Assembly (NCBI RefSeq): GCF_030711595.1
Contig: NZ_JAUJUJ010000006.1
Span: forward strand, 41,176-105,175
Direction: 5' to 3'
Length of the DNA stretch: 64,000 nt
DNA from: Stenotrophomonas sp. YIM B06876
Lineage (GTDB): Bacteria > Pseudomonadota > Gammaproteobacteria > Xanthomonadales > Xanthomonadaceae
The notes under the pieces were generated by a model, which had not been told where the DNA came from, did not search any database, and saw nothing but the letters and a program-made list of their open reading frames with translations. Positions 8,535 to 18,068 of the stretch are shown here, piece by piece (the first letter of the stretch is position 1; the number at the start of each line of letters is the position of its first letter). The translations under genes were made by a program, and so were the position numbers.

Positions 8535-9053
8535 ATGTCCGAACCGACCTCCACCGCCGCCCCGCACGGTGCCCAGCGCGCCCTTGCGGTGATTGCCGAT
8601 ATCGTCATCTACATTGCCGTCGCCGCCCTGCTCGGGCTGGTGGTCGTGCAGGCCTGGCAGGTATTCGCCCGCTATGTCATCAACGATTCGCCCAGCTGGA
8701 CCGAACCGGTGACGCTGCTGTTGCTGAGCACGGCGATGAGCATGGGTGCGGCCGCCGGCGTGTACAGCAACCGCCATTTCGGTTTCTACCTGCTGGCCGA
8801 ACAGCTGAATCCGGTGTTCCGGCGCCTGGTCGATGCGCTGGTGCCGCTGATCATCGCCGCCATCGGCGCGGTGATCGCGGCATGGGGCTGGGTACTGCTG
8901 GTCGACGGGCTGCATATCAAGATCGCCGGCGCGCCGCTGCCGCAGAGCATCAACTACCTGCCGTTGAGCGTGGGCGGTGCGCTGATGGTGCTGTTCGCCT
9001 TGAACCGGCTGGTATTGCTGCTGCGCCCCGCCGCTATCGAAGGAGCTCGCTGA
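8535..9053 (+). CDS. TRAP transporter small permease (DctQ family)
   Basis: 172 residues with four predicted membrane helices, the usual topology of the small TRAP subunit. The motif FARYVINDSPSWTEPVTLLLL in the second helix region is the conserved DctQ signature. It partners the large permease DctM to form the Na+-coupled importer. Starts 11 bases after dctP and ends three bases before dctM, so all three are co-transcribed and probably present in fixed stoichiometry. Confidence 0.88.
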   Translation: MSEPTSTAAPHGAQRALAVIADIVIYIAVAALLGLVVVQAWQVFARYVINDSPSWTEPVTLLLLSTAMSMGAAAGVYSNRHFGFYLLAEQLNPVFRRLVDALVPLIIAAIGAVIAAWGWVLLVDGLHIKIAGAPLPQSINYLPLSVGGALMVLFALNRLVLLLRPAAIEGAR

Positions 9054-9056
9054 GTC

Positions 9057-10340
9057 ATGGGTATCGCCATCCTGTTTGCGCTGTTCGGCCTGCTGTTGCT
9101 GATCGGTGTGCCGGTCGCCTATGCGCTGGCCGCTGCCGCACTGGCCACGCTGCTGTATCTGGACCTGCCCAGCATCGTGCTGGTGCAGCAGATTTCGGCA
9201 GGTACCGGTTCGGGCTCGCTGATCGCCATTCCGCTGTTTATTTTCGCCGGCGAAATCATGATGCGCGGCGGTATTTCCGAACGTCTGATCGCGCTGGCCT
9301 CCTCGCTGGTGGGGCGTCTGCGTGGCGGCCTCGGGCAAGTGTCGATCCTGTCCTCGCTGTTCTTCGGCGGCGTCTCCGGCTCGGCCATCGCCGACGTCTC
9401 GGCGGTGGGCGGCACCATGATTCCGCAGATGGTCAAACGCGGCTACGACCGCGACTTCGCGGTCAACGTCAGCATCACCGCCGCGCTGGTGGCGCTGCTG
9501 GTGCCGCCGTCGCACAACCTGATCCTGTTTTCGGCAGCGGCAGGTGGCGGCCTGTCCATTGCCGACCTGTTCGCCGCCGGCGTGGTTCCGGCGCTGCTGA
9601 TGACCGTGGTGCTGATGATCACCGGCTATGCGGTGGCCCGCCGCCGCGGCTACGGCGTGGAAGCGTTCCCGGGCATGCGCGCCGTGTTGACCCGCACCAT
9701 CACCGCCCTGCCCGGCCTGGGTCTGGTGGCGCTGATCTTTGTCGGTATCCGGGCCGGCATCTTCACCGCGGTGGAGAGTGCGGCCATCGCCGTGGTCTAT
9801 GCGCTGCTGGTGACCACGGTGATCTACCGCCAGCTCAACTGGCGCGGATTCCTGCAGACGGTGACCCACGCCGCGCGCAGCACCGGGGTGATCCTGTTCG
9901 TGATTGCCGCCGCCGCGGTGTTCGGCTGGCTGCTGGCCTACCTGCAGGTGCCCGCCGCCGCGGTGGAGTTGCTGCAGTCGTTCGCGCACAACAAGACCAT
10001 GGTGCTGTTGATGATCGTGGTGATGCTGCTGCTGCTGGGCACCTTCATGGACCTGGCGCCGATGATCCTGATCTGCACCCCGATCTTCCTGCCCGTGGCC
10101 AAGGCCTACGGCATCGATCCGATCCACTTCGGCCTGGTGCTGGTCCTGACCGGCGGGCTGGGGCTGGTGACGCCGCCGGTGGGCTCGGTGCTGTTCATCG
10201 GTACCGCCATCGGCAAGATCAGCATCGGTGAAAGCATGAAGAGCATCTGGCCGTTCTGGCTGGCCGGACTGGCGGTGTTGATGGTGGTGACGTTCTTCCC
10301 GGGGTTGTCGCTGTGGCTGCCGGGGCTGCTGCGCGGTTGA
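9057..10340 (+). CDS. TRAP transporter large permease (DctM family)
   Basis: 427 residues, almost entirely hydrophobic, consistent with 11-12 membrane helices. Conserved DctM features include the N-terminal VPVAYALAAAALATLL, FFGGVSGSAIADVSAVGG and VTPPVGSVLFIGTAIG. It forms the translocation channel with DctQ and takes substrate from the binding protein encoded two genes upstream. Last gene of the FAH-TRAP operon; a 196-base gap precedes the regulator. Confidence 0.92.
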   Translation: MGIAILFALFGLLLLIGVPVAYALAAAALATLLYLDLPSIVLVQQISAGTGSGSLIAIPLFIFAGEIMMRGGISERLIALASSLVGRLRGGLGQVSILSSLFFGGVSGSAIADVSAVGGTMIPQMVKRGYDRDFAVNVSITAALVALLVPPSHNLILFSAAAGGGLSIADLFAAGVVPALLMTVVLMITGYAVARRRGYGVEAFPGMRAVLTRTITALPGLGLVALIFVGIRAGIFTAVESAAIAVVYALLVTTVIYRQLNWRGFLQTVTHAARSTGVILFVIAAAAVFGWLLAYLQVPAAAVELLQSFAHNKTMVLLMIVVMLLLLGTFMDLAPMILICTPIFLPVAKAYGIDPIHFGLVLVLTGGLGLVTPPVGSVLFIGTAIGKISIGESMKSIWPFWLAGLAVLMVVTFFPGLSLWLPGLLRG

Positions 10341-10422
10341 TCGCGGCCGCGCGCGCAACGACCGGCGTCACGTTCGGAAGACCGCCAGCGGCTGCCCCGA
10401 CCATGGCGCGGGGAGCCCACCG

Positions 10423-10452
10423 CCGCTGCCACCGCTCAGGCCGCGGCAGCGG
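10423..10452. other. Hairpin between dctM and the LacI gene
   Basis: CCGCTGCC (10423-10430) and GGCAGCGG (10445-10452) form a perfect 8-bp stem with a 14-base loop. There is no proper T-run, only a short T4 further on, so a terminator role is uncertain. Otherwise the 10341-10536 gap holds nothing recognised. Confidence 0.3.
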
Positions 10453-10536
10453 GAGTTTCCGCCTCCTTTTGTTGCCCGACCGCGCTGCACCCGGCGCGGC
10501 CCGATAGAATCCCCGAATTGAACGGTTTGAAGGAAC

Positions 10537-11595
10537 ATGCCCTTGCGCACCAAGCCTGATGCGGCGCCCGCCACCAAGGTCCGGGCCAAAGCTGCCACGA
10601 TCAACGATATCGCGCGGCTGTCCGGCGTCTCCAAAAAAACGGTGTCGCGCATCATCAACAACTCGCCGCTGGTGCGCAAAGACACCCGTGACAAGGTCGA
10701 GGCGCTGATGCGCGAGGTCGGCTATACGCCTGATCCGTTGGCGCGCGGCCTGGCGTTCCGGCGTTCGTTCCTGATCGGCATGGTCTACGACAACCCCACC
10801 GCGCAGTACATCGTGGATATGCAATATGGCGCGCTGGACGCGCTGCGCGGCTCCAGCTTCGAACTGGTGGTGCATCCGTGCGACAGCCGCAGTCCCGGCT
10901 ACATCGAAGGCGTACGCCGCTTCGTACAGCAGCAGAAGCTGCATGGCGTGATCCTGGTGCCGCGTGCTTCCGAGGACCAGGCGCTGGCCGACATGCTCGA
11001 AGAAATCGGCTGCCGCTTCACCCGCATCGCGTCGCTGCCGCTGGATGAGACCTCGCAGATGGTGATCACCCATGACCGCGACGGCGCCGCCGAAGCGGCC
11101 GATTACCTGCTTTCGCTCGGTCACCGCGACATCGCCCTGGTCACCGGTCCGTCGGCCTACCGTTCGGCGCACGAGCGTACCGCCGGTTTCCTCGGGGCCC
11201 TGGAGCACCGCGGTATCGAGCTGCCGCCGGGGCGCATCATCGAAGCCGGTTACACCTTTGAATCAGGCGTGGCCGCGGCCGAGAAGCTGCTGCTCGGCAA
11301 GCAGCGGCCGACGGCGATCTTCACCGGTAACGATGAAATGGCGGCCGGCGTCTACAAGGTCGCCATGCGCGCCGGCATCAACATCCCGCGCGAGCTGTCG
11401 GTGATCGGCTACGACGACAGTCCGCTGGCATCGCGGCTGTGGCCATCGCTGACCTCGGTGCGCCGCAATACCCGTGACACCGGGCGAACAGCGGCGGCCA
11501 TGCTGATCCAGCCCGAGGGCCACAACCCGCTGCCGATGGCCAGCGTGCGGCCGCACCTGATCGTGCGCGACTCCTGCCAGCCGCCCCAGGATTGA
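10537..11595 (+). CDS. LacI-family transcriptional regulator of the uronate locus
   Basis: 352 residues. The N-terminal LacI helix-turn-helix reads TINDIARLSGVSKKTVSRII (21-40), followed by the hinge-helix segment DPLARGLAFRRS. The rest is a periplasmic-binding-protein-like sensor domain ending in the usual IGYDDSPLASRLWPSLTSV motif. Family members repress catabolic operons until a sugar or sugar-acid ligand binds. It lies between the TRAP operon and kduI, both preceded by near-identical operator-like sites, so it is the likely local repressor; the inducer may be KDG or a related intermediate (inference). A TAGAAT -10-like hexamer sits about 28 bases before the ATG. Confidence 0.9.
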   Translation: MPLRTKPDAAPATKVRAKAATINDIARLSGVSKKTVSRIINNSPLVRKDTRDKVEALMREVGYTPDPLARGLAFRRSFLIGMVYDNPTAQYIVDMQYGALDALRGSSFELVVHPCDSRSPGYIEGVRRFVQQQKLHGVILVPRASEDQALADMLEEIGCRFTRIASLPLDETSQMVITHDRDGAAEAADYLLSLGHRDIALVTGPSAYRSAHERTAGFLGALEHRGIELPPGRIIEAGYTFESGVAAAEKLLLGKQRPTAIFTGNDEMAAGVYKVAMRAGINIPRELSVIGYDDSPLASRLWPSLTSVRRNTRDTGRTAAAMLIQPEGHNPLPMASVRPHLIVRDSCQPPQD

Positions 11596-11607
11596 ATACG
11601 TAAGCGT

Positions 11608-11621
11608 TTGTTCCAGAACAA
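11608..11621. promoter_or_regulatory. Perfect inverted repeat upstream of kduI
   Basis: TTGTTC and GAACAA, six-base arms around CA. It lies just after the LacI stop codon and 22 bases upstream of the operator/promoter of kduI. It could be a second regulator site or part of a weak end-of-transcript structure; nothing further distinguishes these. Confidence 0.3.
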
Positions 11622-11643
11622 TTCAGGTATCTTGCGGCGCAAA

Positions 11644-12581
<938 letters not shown>

Positions 12582-12645
12582 CCCTTCCGGCGCCCGGCGC
12601 CGGCATCTTCAAGTACCCGAACCACCGCTCTGGGAGAGAAACACC

Positions 12646-13401
12646 ATGACGAATCCATTCAGTCTCGAAGGCAAGGTCGCACTGGTTACCGGTGCCAATA
12701 CCGGTCTGGGCCAGGGCATCGCGCTGGCACTGGCCGCCGCCGGTGCCGACATCGCCGGGGCCGGCATCGTGCCGGCGGACGAAACCGCCGAGAAGGTGCG
12801 TGCGCTCGGCCGCCGCTTCCTCAACATCGAGGCCAACCTGATCAGCATCGAGCCGATCGAGCGGGTGGTGGCTGAAACCATCGGCGGCCTCGGCCGTCTC
12901 GACATCCTGGTCAACAACGCCGGCCTGATCCGCCGCGCCGATGCGGTCGATTTCAGCGAGAAGGACTGGGACGACGTGATGAACGTCAACATCAAGTCCG
13001 CCTTCTTCATGTCGCAGGCCGCCGGCAAGCATTTCATCGCCCAGGGCGGCGGCAAGATCATCAACATCGCCTCGATGCTGTCGTTCCAGGGCGGCGTGCG
13101 CGTACCGTCCTACACCGCCTCCAAGAGCGGCATCGCCGGCATCACCCGGCTGCTGGCCAACGAATGGGCCGGCAAGGGCGTGACCATCAACGCCATCGCT
13201 CCGGGCTACATGGCCACCGACAACACCGCGCAGCTGCGCGCCGACGCGGACCGCAACAAGGCGATCCTGGACCGCATCCCGGCCGGGCGCTGGGGCAAGC
13301 CGGAAGACCTCGGCGGCACCGCGGTGTTCCTGGCGTCCAGCGCCTCGGATTACGTCAACGGCGCGATCATCCCGGTCGACGGTGGCTGGCTGGCCCGCTG
13401 A
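12646..13401 (+). CDS. kduD: 2-dehydro-3-deoxy-D-gluconate 5-dehydrogenase
   Basis: 251 residues, a classical short-chain dehydrogenase. The nucleotide motif TGANTGLGQG (15-24), NNAG (90-93), catalytic Ser143 and the YTASK pair Tyr156/Lys160 are present. KduD reduces the KduI product to 2-keto-3-deoxygluconate, which then enters the KDG kinase/aldolase route; kdgK and kdgA are not in the window. Start at 12646 follows GGGAGAG. Same operon as kduI. General SDR identity is certain; the KduD assignment rests on sequence flavour plus the adjacent kduI. Confidence 0.94.
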   Translation: MTNPFSLEGKVALVTGANTGLGQGIALALAAAGADIAGAGIVPADETAEKVRALGRRFLNIEANLISIEPIERVVAETIGGLGRLDILVNNAGLIRRADAVDFSEKDWDDVMNVNIKSAFFMSQAAGKHFIAQGGGKIINIASMLSFQGGVRVPSYTASKSGIAGITRLLANEWAGKGVTINAIAPGYMATDNTAQLRADADRNKAILDRIPAGRWGKPEDLGGTAVFLASSASDYVNGAIIPVDGGWLAR

Positions 13402-13461
13402 CGGATGGCGGCCTGCTCACTGCGGGCGCGGCCGCTGCACTCAGCCGGACTCTGCGTTATG

Positions 13462-13560
13462 CCTTCTCCCGTAAGGGAGAAGGTGCCCCAGCCTTGGCTG
13501 AATCTGTTTTTCCCTTCTCCCGCTTGTGGGAGAAGGTGCCCGAAGGGCGGATGAGGGCGC
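13462..13560. repeat. Pair of dispersed hairpin repeats (Xanthomonad intergenic type)
   Basis: Two related hairpins share identical arms: CCTTCTCCC at 13462-13470 with GGGAGAAGG at 13475-13483, and the same arms at 13513-13521 and 13528-13536, the second followed by GTGCCCGAAGGGCGGATGAG. From general knowledge, such elements occur in many copies between genes of Xanthomonas and Stenotrophomonas. They fill most of the 210-base gap between kduD and the next gene and may act as mRNA-stabilising or attenuating hairpins. Confidence 0.7.
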
Positions 13561-13611
13561 CTTTCAGCCCATCCACCTCGAACACGTTTTTCCATCAAAG
13601 AGAGTTACGCA

Positions 13612-14250
13612 ATGAAAATCGCATTGATGCAGGAATTCAGCCAGGCCGCCAAGAACCCGGTGGTGCTGGAGCAGCTCAACACCGTTGCTTCGGCCCAGGG
13701 CCACGACGTGTTCAACGTCGGCATGGACGGTGACAACGACCACCGCCTGACCTACATCCACCTGGGCATCTGCGCCGCGCTGCTGCTGAACTCCAAGGCG
13801 GTCGACTTCGTCGTTGCCGGCTGCGGCACCGGCCAGGGCGCGATGATGTCGCTCAACGCATGGCCGGGCGTGTTCTGCGGTTACTGCATCGAGCCGACCG
13901 ACGCGTTCCTGTTCGCCCAGGTCAACAGCGGCAACGCGTTGGCACTGCCGTTCGCCAAGGGCTTCGGCTGGGGCGCGGAAATCAACATCCGCTACATCTT
14001 CGAGAAGGCATTCGCCGGCGAGCGCGGCCAGGGTTACCCGGCCGAGCGCCGCGAATCGCAGATGGCCAACGCCGGCATCCTGGCGCAGGTCAAGCAGGGC
14101 GCGTCCAAGAACTTCATCGAAGGCCTGAAGGCCATCGACCCGGAGCTGGTCAAGCAGGCCGTCGGCGGCGAGCGTTTCCAGAAGGCGTTCTTCGACAATG
14201 CCCAGGACGCGGACATCGTGGCCTACGTGAAGGGCGTGCTGGGCAAGTAA
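13612..14250 (+). CDS. RpiB/LacAB-family isomerase, resembles DhuI (unsaturated-uronate isomerase)
   Basis: 212 residues. The RpiB/LacA/LacB active-site loop AGCGTGQGAMMSLN (Cys71) and the segments PTDAFLFAQVNSGNALALP and AKGFGWGAE are clear. The length, C-terminal extension and overall wording resemble streptococcal DhuI, an RpiB-family enzyme that, by published work I recall, isomerises the same 5-keto-4-deoxyuronate as KduI. That would give this locus two unrelated isomerases for one step. Alternatively it handles another sugar phosphate or uronate. Separated from kduD by the hairpin repeats; a strong terminator follows it. Confidence 0.8.
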   Translation: MKIALMQEFSQAAKNPVVLEQLNTVASAQGHDVFNVGMDGDNDHRLTYIHLGICAALLLNSKAVDFVVAGCGTGQGAMMSLNAWPGVFCGYCIEPTDAFLFAQVNSGNALALPFAKGFGWGAEINIRYIFEKAFAGERGQGYPAERRESQMANAGILAQVKQGASKNFIEGLKAIDPELVKQAVGGERFQKAFFDNAQDADIVAYVKGVLGK

Positions 14251-14286
14251 GCCTGGCCGCACCGCTGCATTGCCCCCACGGGCAGA

Positions 14287-14317
14287 CAAGGGCGCCCACG
14301 TGGCGCCCTTGTTGTTT
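14287..14317 (+). terminator. Rho-independent terminator after the RpiB-family gene
   Basis: CAAGGGCGCC (14287-14296) and GGCGCCCTTG (14302-14311) form a perfect 10-bp stem with a five-base loop, followed by TTGTTT. It probably ends the kduI-kduD-isomerase transcript. Confidence 0.8.
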
Positions 14318-14445
14318 GAAAACCGCTCCCGCGCCGTTGCGGGAGTGAGACGGGTTGCGACGCGGCCAAACCGAAACCGCGGGGCGCGGCATATGGCCGA
14401 TGCTCGCCGGCGTTGCTCCCATTACCGCACGTTGCTGGAGTCCGC

Positions 14446-15633
14446 ATGAAACCGAGCGCTTTCCACCTGCTGTGGCTGTGTGCCATCGCCGGCATGACCC
14501 ACGCCGCAGCGCCGCCACAGCGGGTCTTCATCGCCGCCGATTCCACCGCCGCCAGTTACGGTCCGGAACGCGCGCCGCAGGCCGGCTGGGGCCAGGTGCT
14601 GCAGAGCTGGCTGGCACCTGCGCAATGGGAAGTGCGCAATCACGCCATCGGTGGCCGCAGTACCCGCAGCTTCATCGATGAAGGCCGTCTGGATGCGATC
14701 GGCCAGCAACTGCGCAACGGCGATATAGTGCTGATCCAGTTCGGCCACAACGATGCCAAGTACGAAGACGCCACGCGTTATACCGACCCCGATGGTGACT
14801 ATCCGCAGTTCCTGTCGCGCTATGTCGCGCTGGCCCGCGCGAAGGGCGCAACGCCGATCCTGATCACCCCGGTGGCGCGTTTGCTCTACGACTTCGGTGC
14901 GTTGCTGGATACGCATGGCCGCTATACCGCATCGATGAAGCGCCTGGCCGCTGAACAGCAGGTGCCGTTGATCGACCTCAACGCCAGCTCGATGGCATGG
15001 ATCCGCGCGCTGGGCGAGCAGGGCGCCAAGCCGTACTTCATGTTCGTGCCCGAGCAGGGCAAGGCCGACGGTACCCATTTCAGCGTGGCCGGCGCCACCG
15101 CCGTGGCCTGCCAGGTGATGCGTGGCTGGGTCGATCTGCAGCCGCGAATGAGAGCGGCATTGCAGCGTGATATCGATTGCGGGGCGATCACGGCCCCGGC
15201 GATAGCGGCTGCAGGCGCCCCAACGTTGCCGGCAGCTTCTTCACCGGCGGCTGCGGCGAAGATCGAGGCGCCGAACCCGCATGGCTCGCAGGTGATCCGC
15301 GAACAGGACATCGGCCGTGAACAACCCGGCCCGCACGGTGGCGCCGGCCCGACCACGGCCTATCCGTTCTTCGCCGATGTGGACGATCTGCCCTTCGTCA
15401 TGCGCAAGCGCGTGCTTCATAAAGGCGCGGGCATCGGCCTGCACCCACAGCACAAGGACGAGATCTACTACATCGTCAGCGGCCATGGCCTGTATGTGCT
15501 GGATGGCCGGCAATACGTGGTTGGTCCCGGGCATGCACTGCTGACCCGCAGCGGCAGCACCCATGCATTGCAGCAGGCCGGAAACGAAGACCTGGTGGTG
15601 CTGCTGGCGTATCCAGCGGCAGGGGCGCGGTAG
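14446..15633 (+). CDS. Exported SGNH acetylesterase fused to a C-terminal cupin
   Basis: 395 residues with a signal peptide ending near THA-A (residue 20). Residues 25-235 form an SGNH esterase of the rhamnogalacturonan-acetylesterase type: ADST with Ser33, GG 69-70, GHND 100-103 (Asn102), and DGTHFS with Asp208 and His211. An Ala/Pro-rich linker (about 247-275) leads to a cupin (about 300-392) with LHPQHKDEIYYIVSG: His333 and Glu339 fit the metal motif but the usual second His is Gln335, with His336 beside it, and His373 completes the site. The start at 14446 is set by the signal peptide and GGAG upstream. The cupin might process or bind the uronide released; this is conjecture. Confidence 0.83.
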   Translation: MKPSAFHLLWLCAIAGMTHAAAPPQRVFIAADSTAASYGPERAPQAGWGQVLQSWLAPAQWEVRNHAIGGRSTRSFIDEGRLDAIGQQLRNGDIVLIQFGHNDAKYEDATRYTDPDGDYPQFLSRYVALARAKGATPILITPVARLLYDFGALLDTHGRYTASMKRLAAEQQVPLIDLNASSMAWIRALGEQGAKPYFMFVPEQGKADGTHFSVAGATAVACQVMRGWVDLQPRMRAALQRDIDCGAITAPAIAAAGAPTLPAASSPAAAAKIEAPNPHGSQVIREQDIGREQPGPHGGAGPTTAYPFFADVDDLPFVMRKRVLHKGAGIGLHPQHKDEIYYIVSGHGLYVLDGRQYVVGPGHALLTRSGSTHALQQAGNEDLVVLLAYPAAGAR

Positions 15634-15905
15634 GGCCACAGGTCGCGATCATCGAAGGCGCAAGCAGTGCCATGCGGAAAGCAGCGGTTGCCGCTCAGGG
15701 GATCAGCTATGCGGGTACCCGTCGTCCGGCGTTGCCGCAGACAGCCCGCGTCGAGGGTGGGCAGATGATCCACGTAAATGAGGGCACCCGGAGACCCGGA
15801 TCACGCCGCAAATGGAAACAATGAATTGCCGGTGGCTGTGTTTTTGACCGCACGACGCCGGCCTAGACTGTGCCCATCGAATCCGTTGCCACGCAGGAGC
15901 CCGCC

Positions 15906-16610
15906 ATGATCGAACGTCGCCCGTTTGCCAGCCTTGGTGGAGCCAATCATGGTTGGCTCGATGCCAGGCATCACTTCTCGTTCGCCGAATACCACGACCC
16001 CGGGCGCATGCATTGGGGGGCGATGCGGGTGTGGAATGACGACACCATCCAGCCCGGCACCGGCTTCCCGCCGCATCCGCACGCCGAGATGGAGATCATC
16101 ACCTACGTGCGCGAAGGCGCCATCACCCACCAGGACGACCAGGGCAACCAGGGCCGTACCGAGGCGGGCGATGTGCAGGTGATGAGTGCCGGCAGCGGTA
16201 TCCGGCATGCCGAGTACAACCGGGAACCGGGCATCACCCGCATCTTCCAGATCTGGATCTTCCCGGATGAGCGTGGTGGCACGCCGTCGTGGGGTACCCG
16301 GCCGTTCCCCAAGGGCGGGCGCTCCGGCCGTTTCATCGCCTTGGCCAGCGGTATGGCCGGCGATGACGAGGCACTGCCGATCCGCGCCAATGCGCGCGTA
16401 CTCGGTGCCACGCTCAAGGCCGGCGAAAGCACCGAGTACCGCTTCACCGACACCACCCGTCACGGCTATCTGGTGCCCAACACCGGCAAGGTCGACGTGG
16501 ATGGCGTGACGCTGGAAGCCCGCGATGGCGCGGCGATCACCGGCGTGGACAGCATCCATATCACCGCGCTGGAAGACACCGAACTGGTGCTGGTGGATAC
16601 GGCGGCCTGA
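15906..16610 (+). CDS. Pirin family protein (quercetin-dioxygenase-like bicupin)
   Basis: 234 residues starting at ATG 15906 behind AGGAG. The N-terminal cupin has the pirin metal site HPHAEME (His57, His59) and GIRHAEYN (His101, Glu103). Bacterial pirins such as YhhW have quercetin 2,3-dioxygenase activity in vitro; the in vivo role is generally unclear. A TAGACT -10-like hexamer lies 36 bases upstream. The preceding gap (15634-15905) contains nothing else I can identify. Monocistronic, with a terminator downstream. Confidence 0.92.
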   Translation: MIERRPFASLGGANHGWLDARHHFSFAEYHDPGRMHWGAMRVWNDDTIQPGTGFPPHPHAEMEIITYVREGAITHQDDQGNQGRTEAGDVQVMSAGSGIRHAEYNREPGITRIFQIWIFPDERGGTPSWGTRPFPKGGRSGRFIALASGMAGDDEALPIRANARVLGATLKAGESTEYRFTDTTRHGYLVPNTGKVDVDGVTLEARDGAAITGVDSIHITALEDTELVLVDTAA

Positions 16611-16635
16611 GTGCTTTCAGCCGTGGAGCATGAAC

Positions 16636-16663
16636 AAGGCGCAGGCAACTGCGCCTTTCTTCT
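16636..16663. terminator. Terminator between convergent pirin and DUF2894 genes
   Basis: AAGGCGCAG (16636-16644), loop GCAA, CTGCGCCTT (16649-16657), then TCTTCT. A perfect 9-bp stem with a GNRA tetraloop. It serves the pirin gene; the opposite strand lacks a good U-run. Confidence 0.75.
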
Positions 16664-16726
16664 GTCTTGCGAAAGTGAGAGCCAATTCCGGAATCCGGAC
16701 GGCATCGGACTCGAACCGCAGCGCGC

Positions 16727-17437
16727 CTATTGCTGCTCGGTCGCGGGCGGCTTCCTGCGCCGGGTGCCGGTGGCCCGGGTGTTTTTGCGGGGAGCGGTGG
16801 CACGCACGGTATCGCCGCTGTTGCGCGTGGTGCCGCCGTCCAGCTGCTCCAACCATGACAGCGCGTCGCTGTAAGCGAGAAAGTGCTGCAGATATTCCGG
16901 GGCGATATCGCGCATCAGGTTCATGGCGCGGTGGAGCAGGACGCTGGAATGCAACGGGCCGGCATCTTCGGAAATCGATTCCTGCGATTGCCGCAACAGG
17001 CTGTCGATACGGATGCGGCCCCACAGCTGCTGGAATTCGTCCAACGCCGCGAGCGGCGCCAGTGCCGGCAGCGCAGCAGGATCGCCGGCCGCCTCTGCGG
17101 CAACGGCGGAAGTGGGGTCCGCCACCGGCACCGGCAGCGGCGATGACGCGCGGTTGCCGATATGTTCGAGCAGCGTGCGCAACTTAGATGAGCTCACCGC
17201 AGGGGTGGCTGGCACGGTGTTGGCCTGCAGTGATGCGGCCACGCGCTGCGCGTAGTCGTCGACCAGTTGTGCCAGCCGCTGCTGCAACCGCTGTGCCGTG
17301 CGGCCCTCATACCGCGTCGCGCGCTGCGCCAGACTGGCGATCAGGCTGAAGCGCGTCCGATCGACACGGTCGGCGCCTTGCCCGCGCCATGCCTCCAGCT
17401 GTGCCTGTGGCGATGCGGGCTTACCTGGCATCGCCAT
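16727..17437 (-). CDS. DUF2894-type protein, last gene of the motor-like operon
   Basis: 236 residues from ATG 17437 (a second ATG at 17431 is possible); the start overlaps the end of the OmpA-like gene by 17 bases. No enzyme motif or signal peptide is visible. The sequence is largely helical, with an Ala/Pro-rich linker around residues 95-130, then a segment ELQLWGRIRID-like ending in acidic and Leu-rich helices, and a very basic Arg/Lys-rich tail (TAPRKNTRATGTRRRKPP), which could bind nucleic acid or lipid head groups. I assign DUF2894 from memory of proteins that accompany DUF802 and DUF3348. Function unknown; its strict position suggests an accessory to the motor. Confidence 0.7.
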   Translation of the reverse strand: MAMPGKPASPQAQLEAWRGQGADRVDRTRFSLIASLAQRATRYEGRTAQRLQQRLAQLVDDYAQRVAASLQANTVPATPAVSSSKLRTLLEHIGNRASSPLPVPVADPTSAVAAEAAGDPAALPALAPLAALDEFQQLWGRIRIDSLLRQSQESISEDAGPLHSSVLLHRAMNLMRDIAPEYLQHFLAYSDALSWLEQLDGGTTRNSGDTVRATAPRKNTRATGTRRRKPPATEQQ

Positions 17438-18068
17438 TGCTGTCCACTTTGGGGCGGGGAATCGGTGCGATTTCCACACGGCGATTCTTTGCCCGTCCGG
17501 CTTCATCGGTGTTGGCGCTGACCGGTTGTTCGGCACCGAACGCGGCGGCGAACACCGACGACGATGGCACGCCATCGGCAATCAGGGTACGCGTCACCGT
17601 CAGCGCGCGTGCGGCGGACAGTTCCCAGTTGTCGGCAAAGCGGCCATTGCCCACCCGCACCGGTTGATTGTCGGTGAAGCCGCTGACCATCAGCACTTCC
17701 TCGCGCGTGCCCAGATAGTCGCGCAACGGCGCGGCAAGGCTCTGCAGCAACTCGCGGCCTTCGGGCTGCAGCTGGTCGGAGTTCAATGCGAACAGCACGC
17801 TGCCGCTGATGCCGATGCGGCCGTTGATGACGGTCACGCGCCCGGCCGCCAGTGGCGCGGCCAATGCCTGCTCCAGCGTCTTGAGTTTCTGCGCCTCCAC
17901 CTGGCGCTGCTTGACCTCTTCATCCAGCTGCCTGGACAGCTGCAGCTGGATGCCGATGACGCCGGCCAGGATCAGCACGAACGCGCCCAGCAGCACCGCC
18001 ATCAGGTCGCCGAACGCGGCCCAGGTGGTGGACGTGGATTCGGAGTCCAGTTCGATCTCGTCACTCAT
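17421..18068 (-). CDS. MotB/OmpA-like stator-type protein
   Basis: 215 residues. A single N-terminal membrane helix (about 16-42) begins WAAFGDLMAVLLGAF, with Asp21 at the position of the ion-carrying aspartate in MotB, ExbD/TolR and ZorB. A short coiled coil (about 44-70) leads to an OmpA/MotB peptidoglycan-binding domain (about 85-205) with SGFTDNQPV and NWELSAARA. Starts with an ATGA overlap to the DUF802 gene, so the two are probably made together. By architecture it is the cell-wall-anchored half of an ion-driven motor; which ion and what it drives are unknown. Confidence 0.85.
   Translation of the reverse strand: MSDEIELDSESTSTTWAAFGDLMAVLLGAFVLILAGVIGIQLQLSRQLDEEVKQRQVEAQKLKTLEQALAAPLAAGRVTVINGRIGISGSVLFALNSDQLQPEGRELLQSLAAPLRDYLGTREEVLMVSGFTDNQPVRVGNGRFADNWELSAARALTVTRTLIADGVPSSSVFAAAFGAEQPVSANTDEAGRAKNRRVEIAPIPRPKVDSNGDAR

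Noticed and set aside
8514-10358. 614-codon minus-strand frame rich in His/Gln
   Set aside because: Exactly antisense to dctQ and dctM; composition mirrors hydrophobic codons read backwards.
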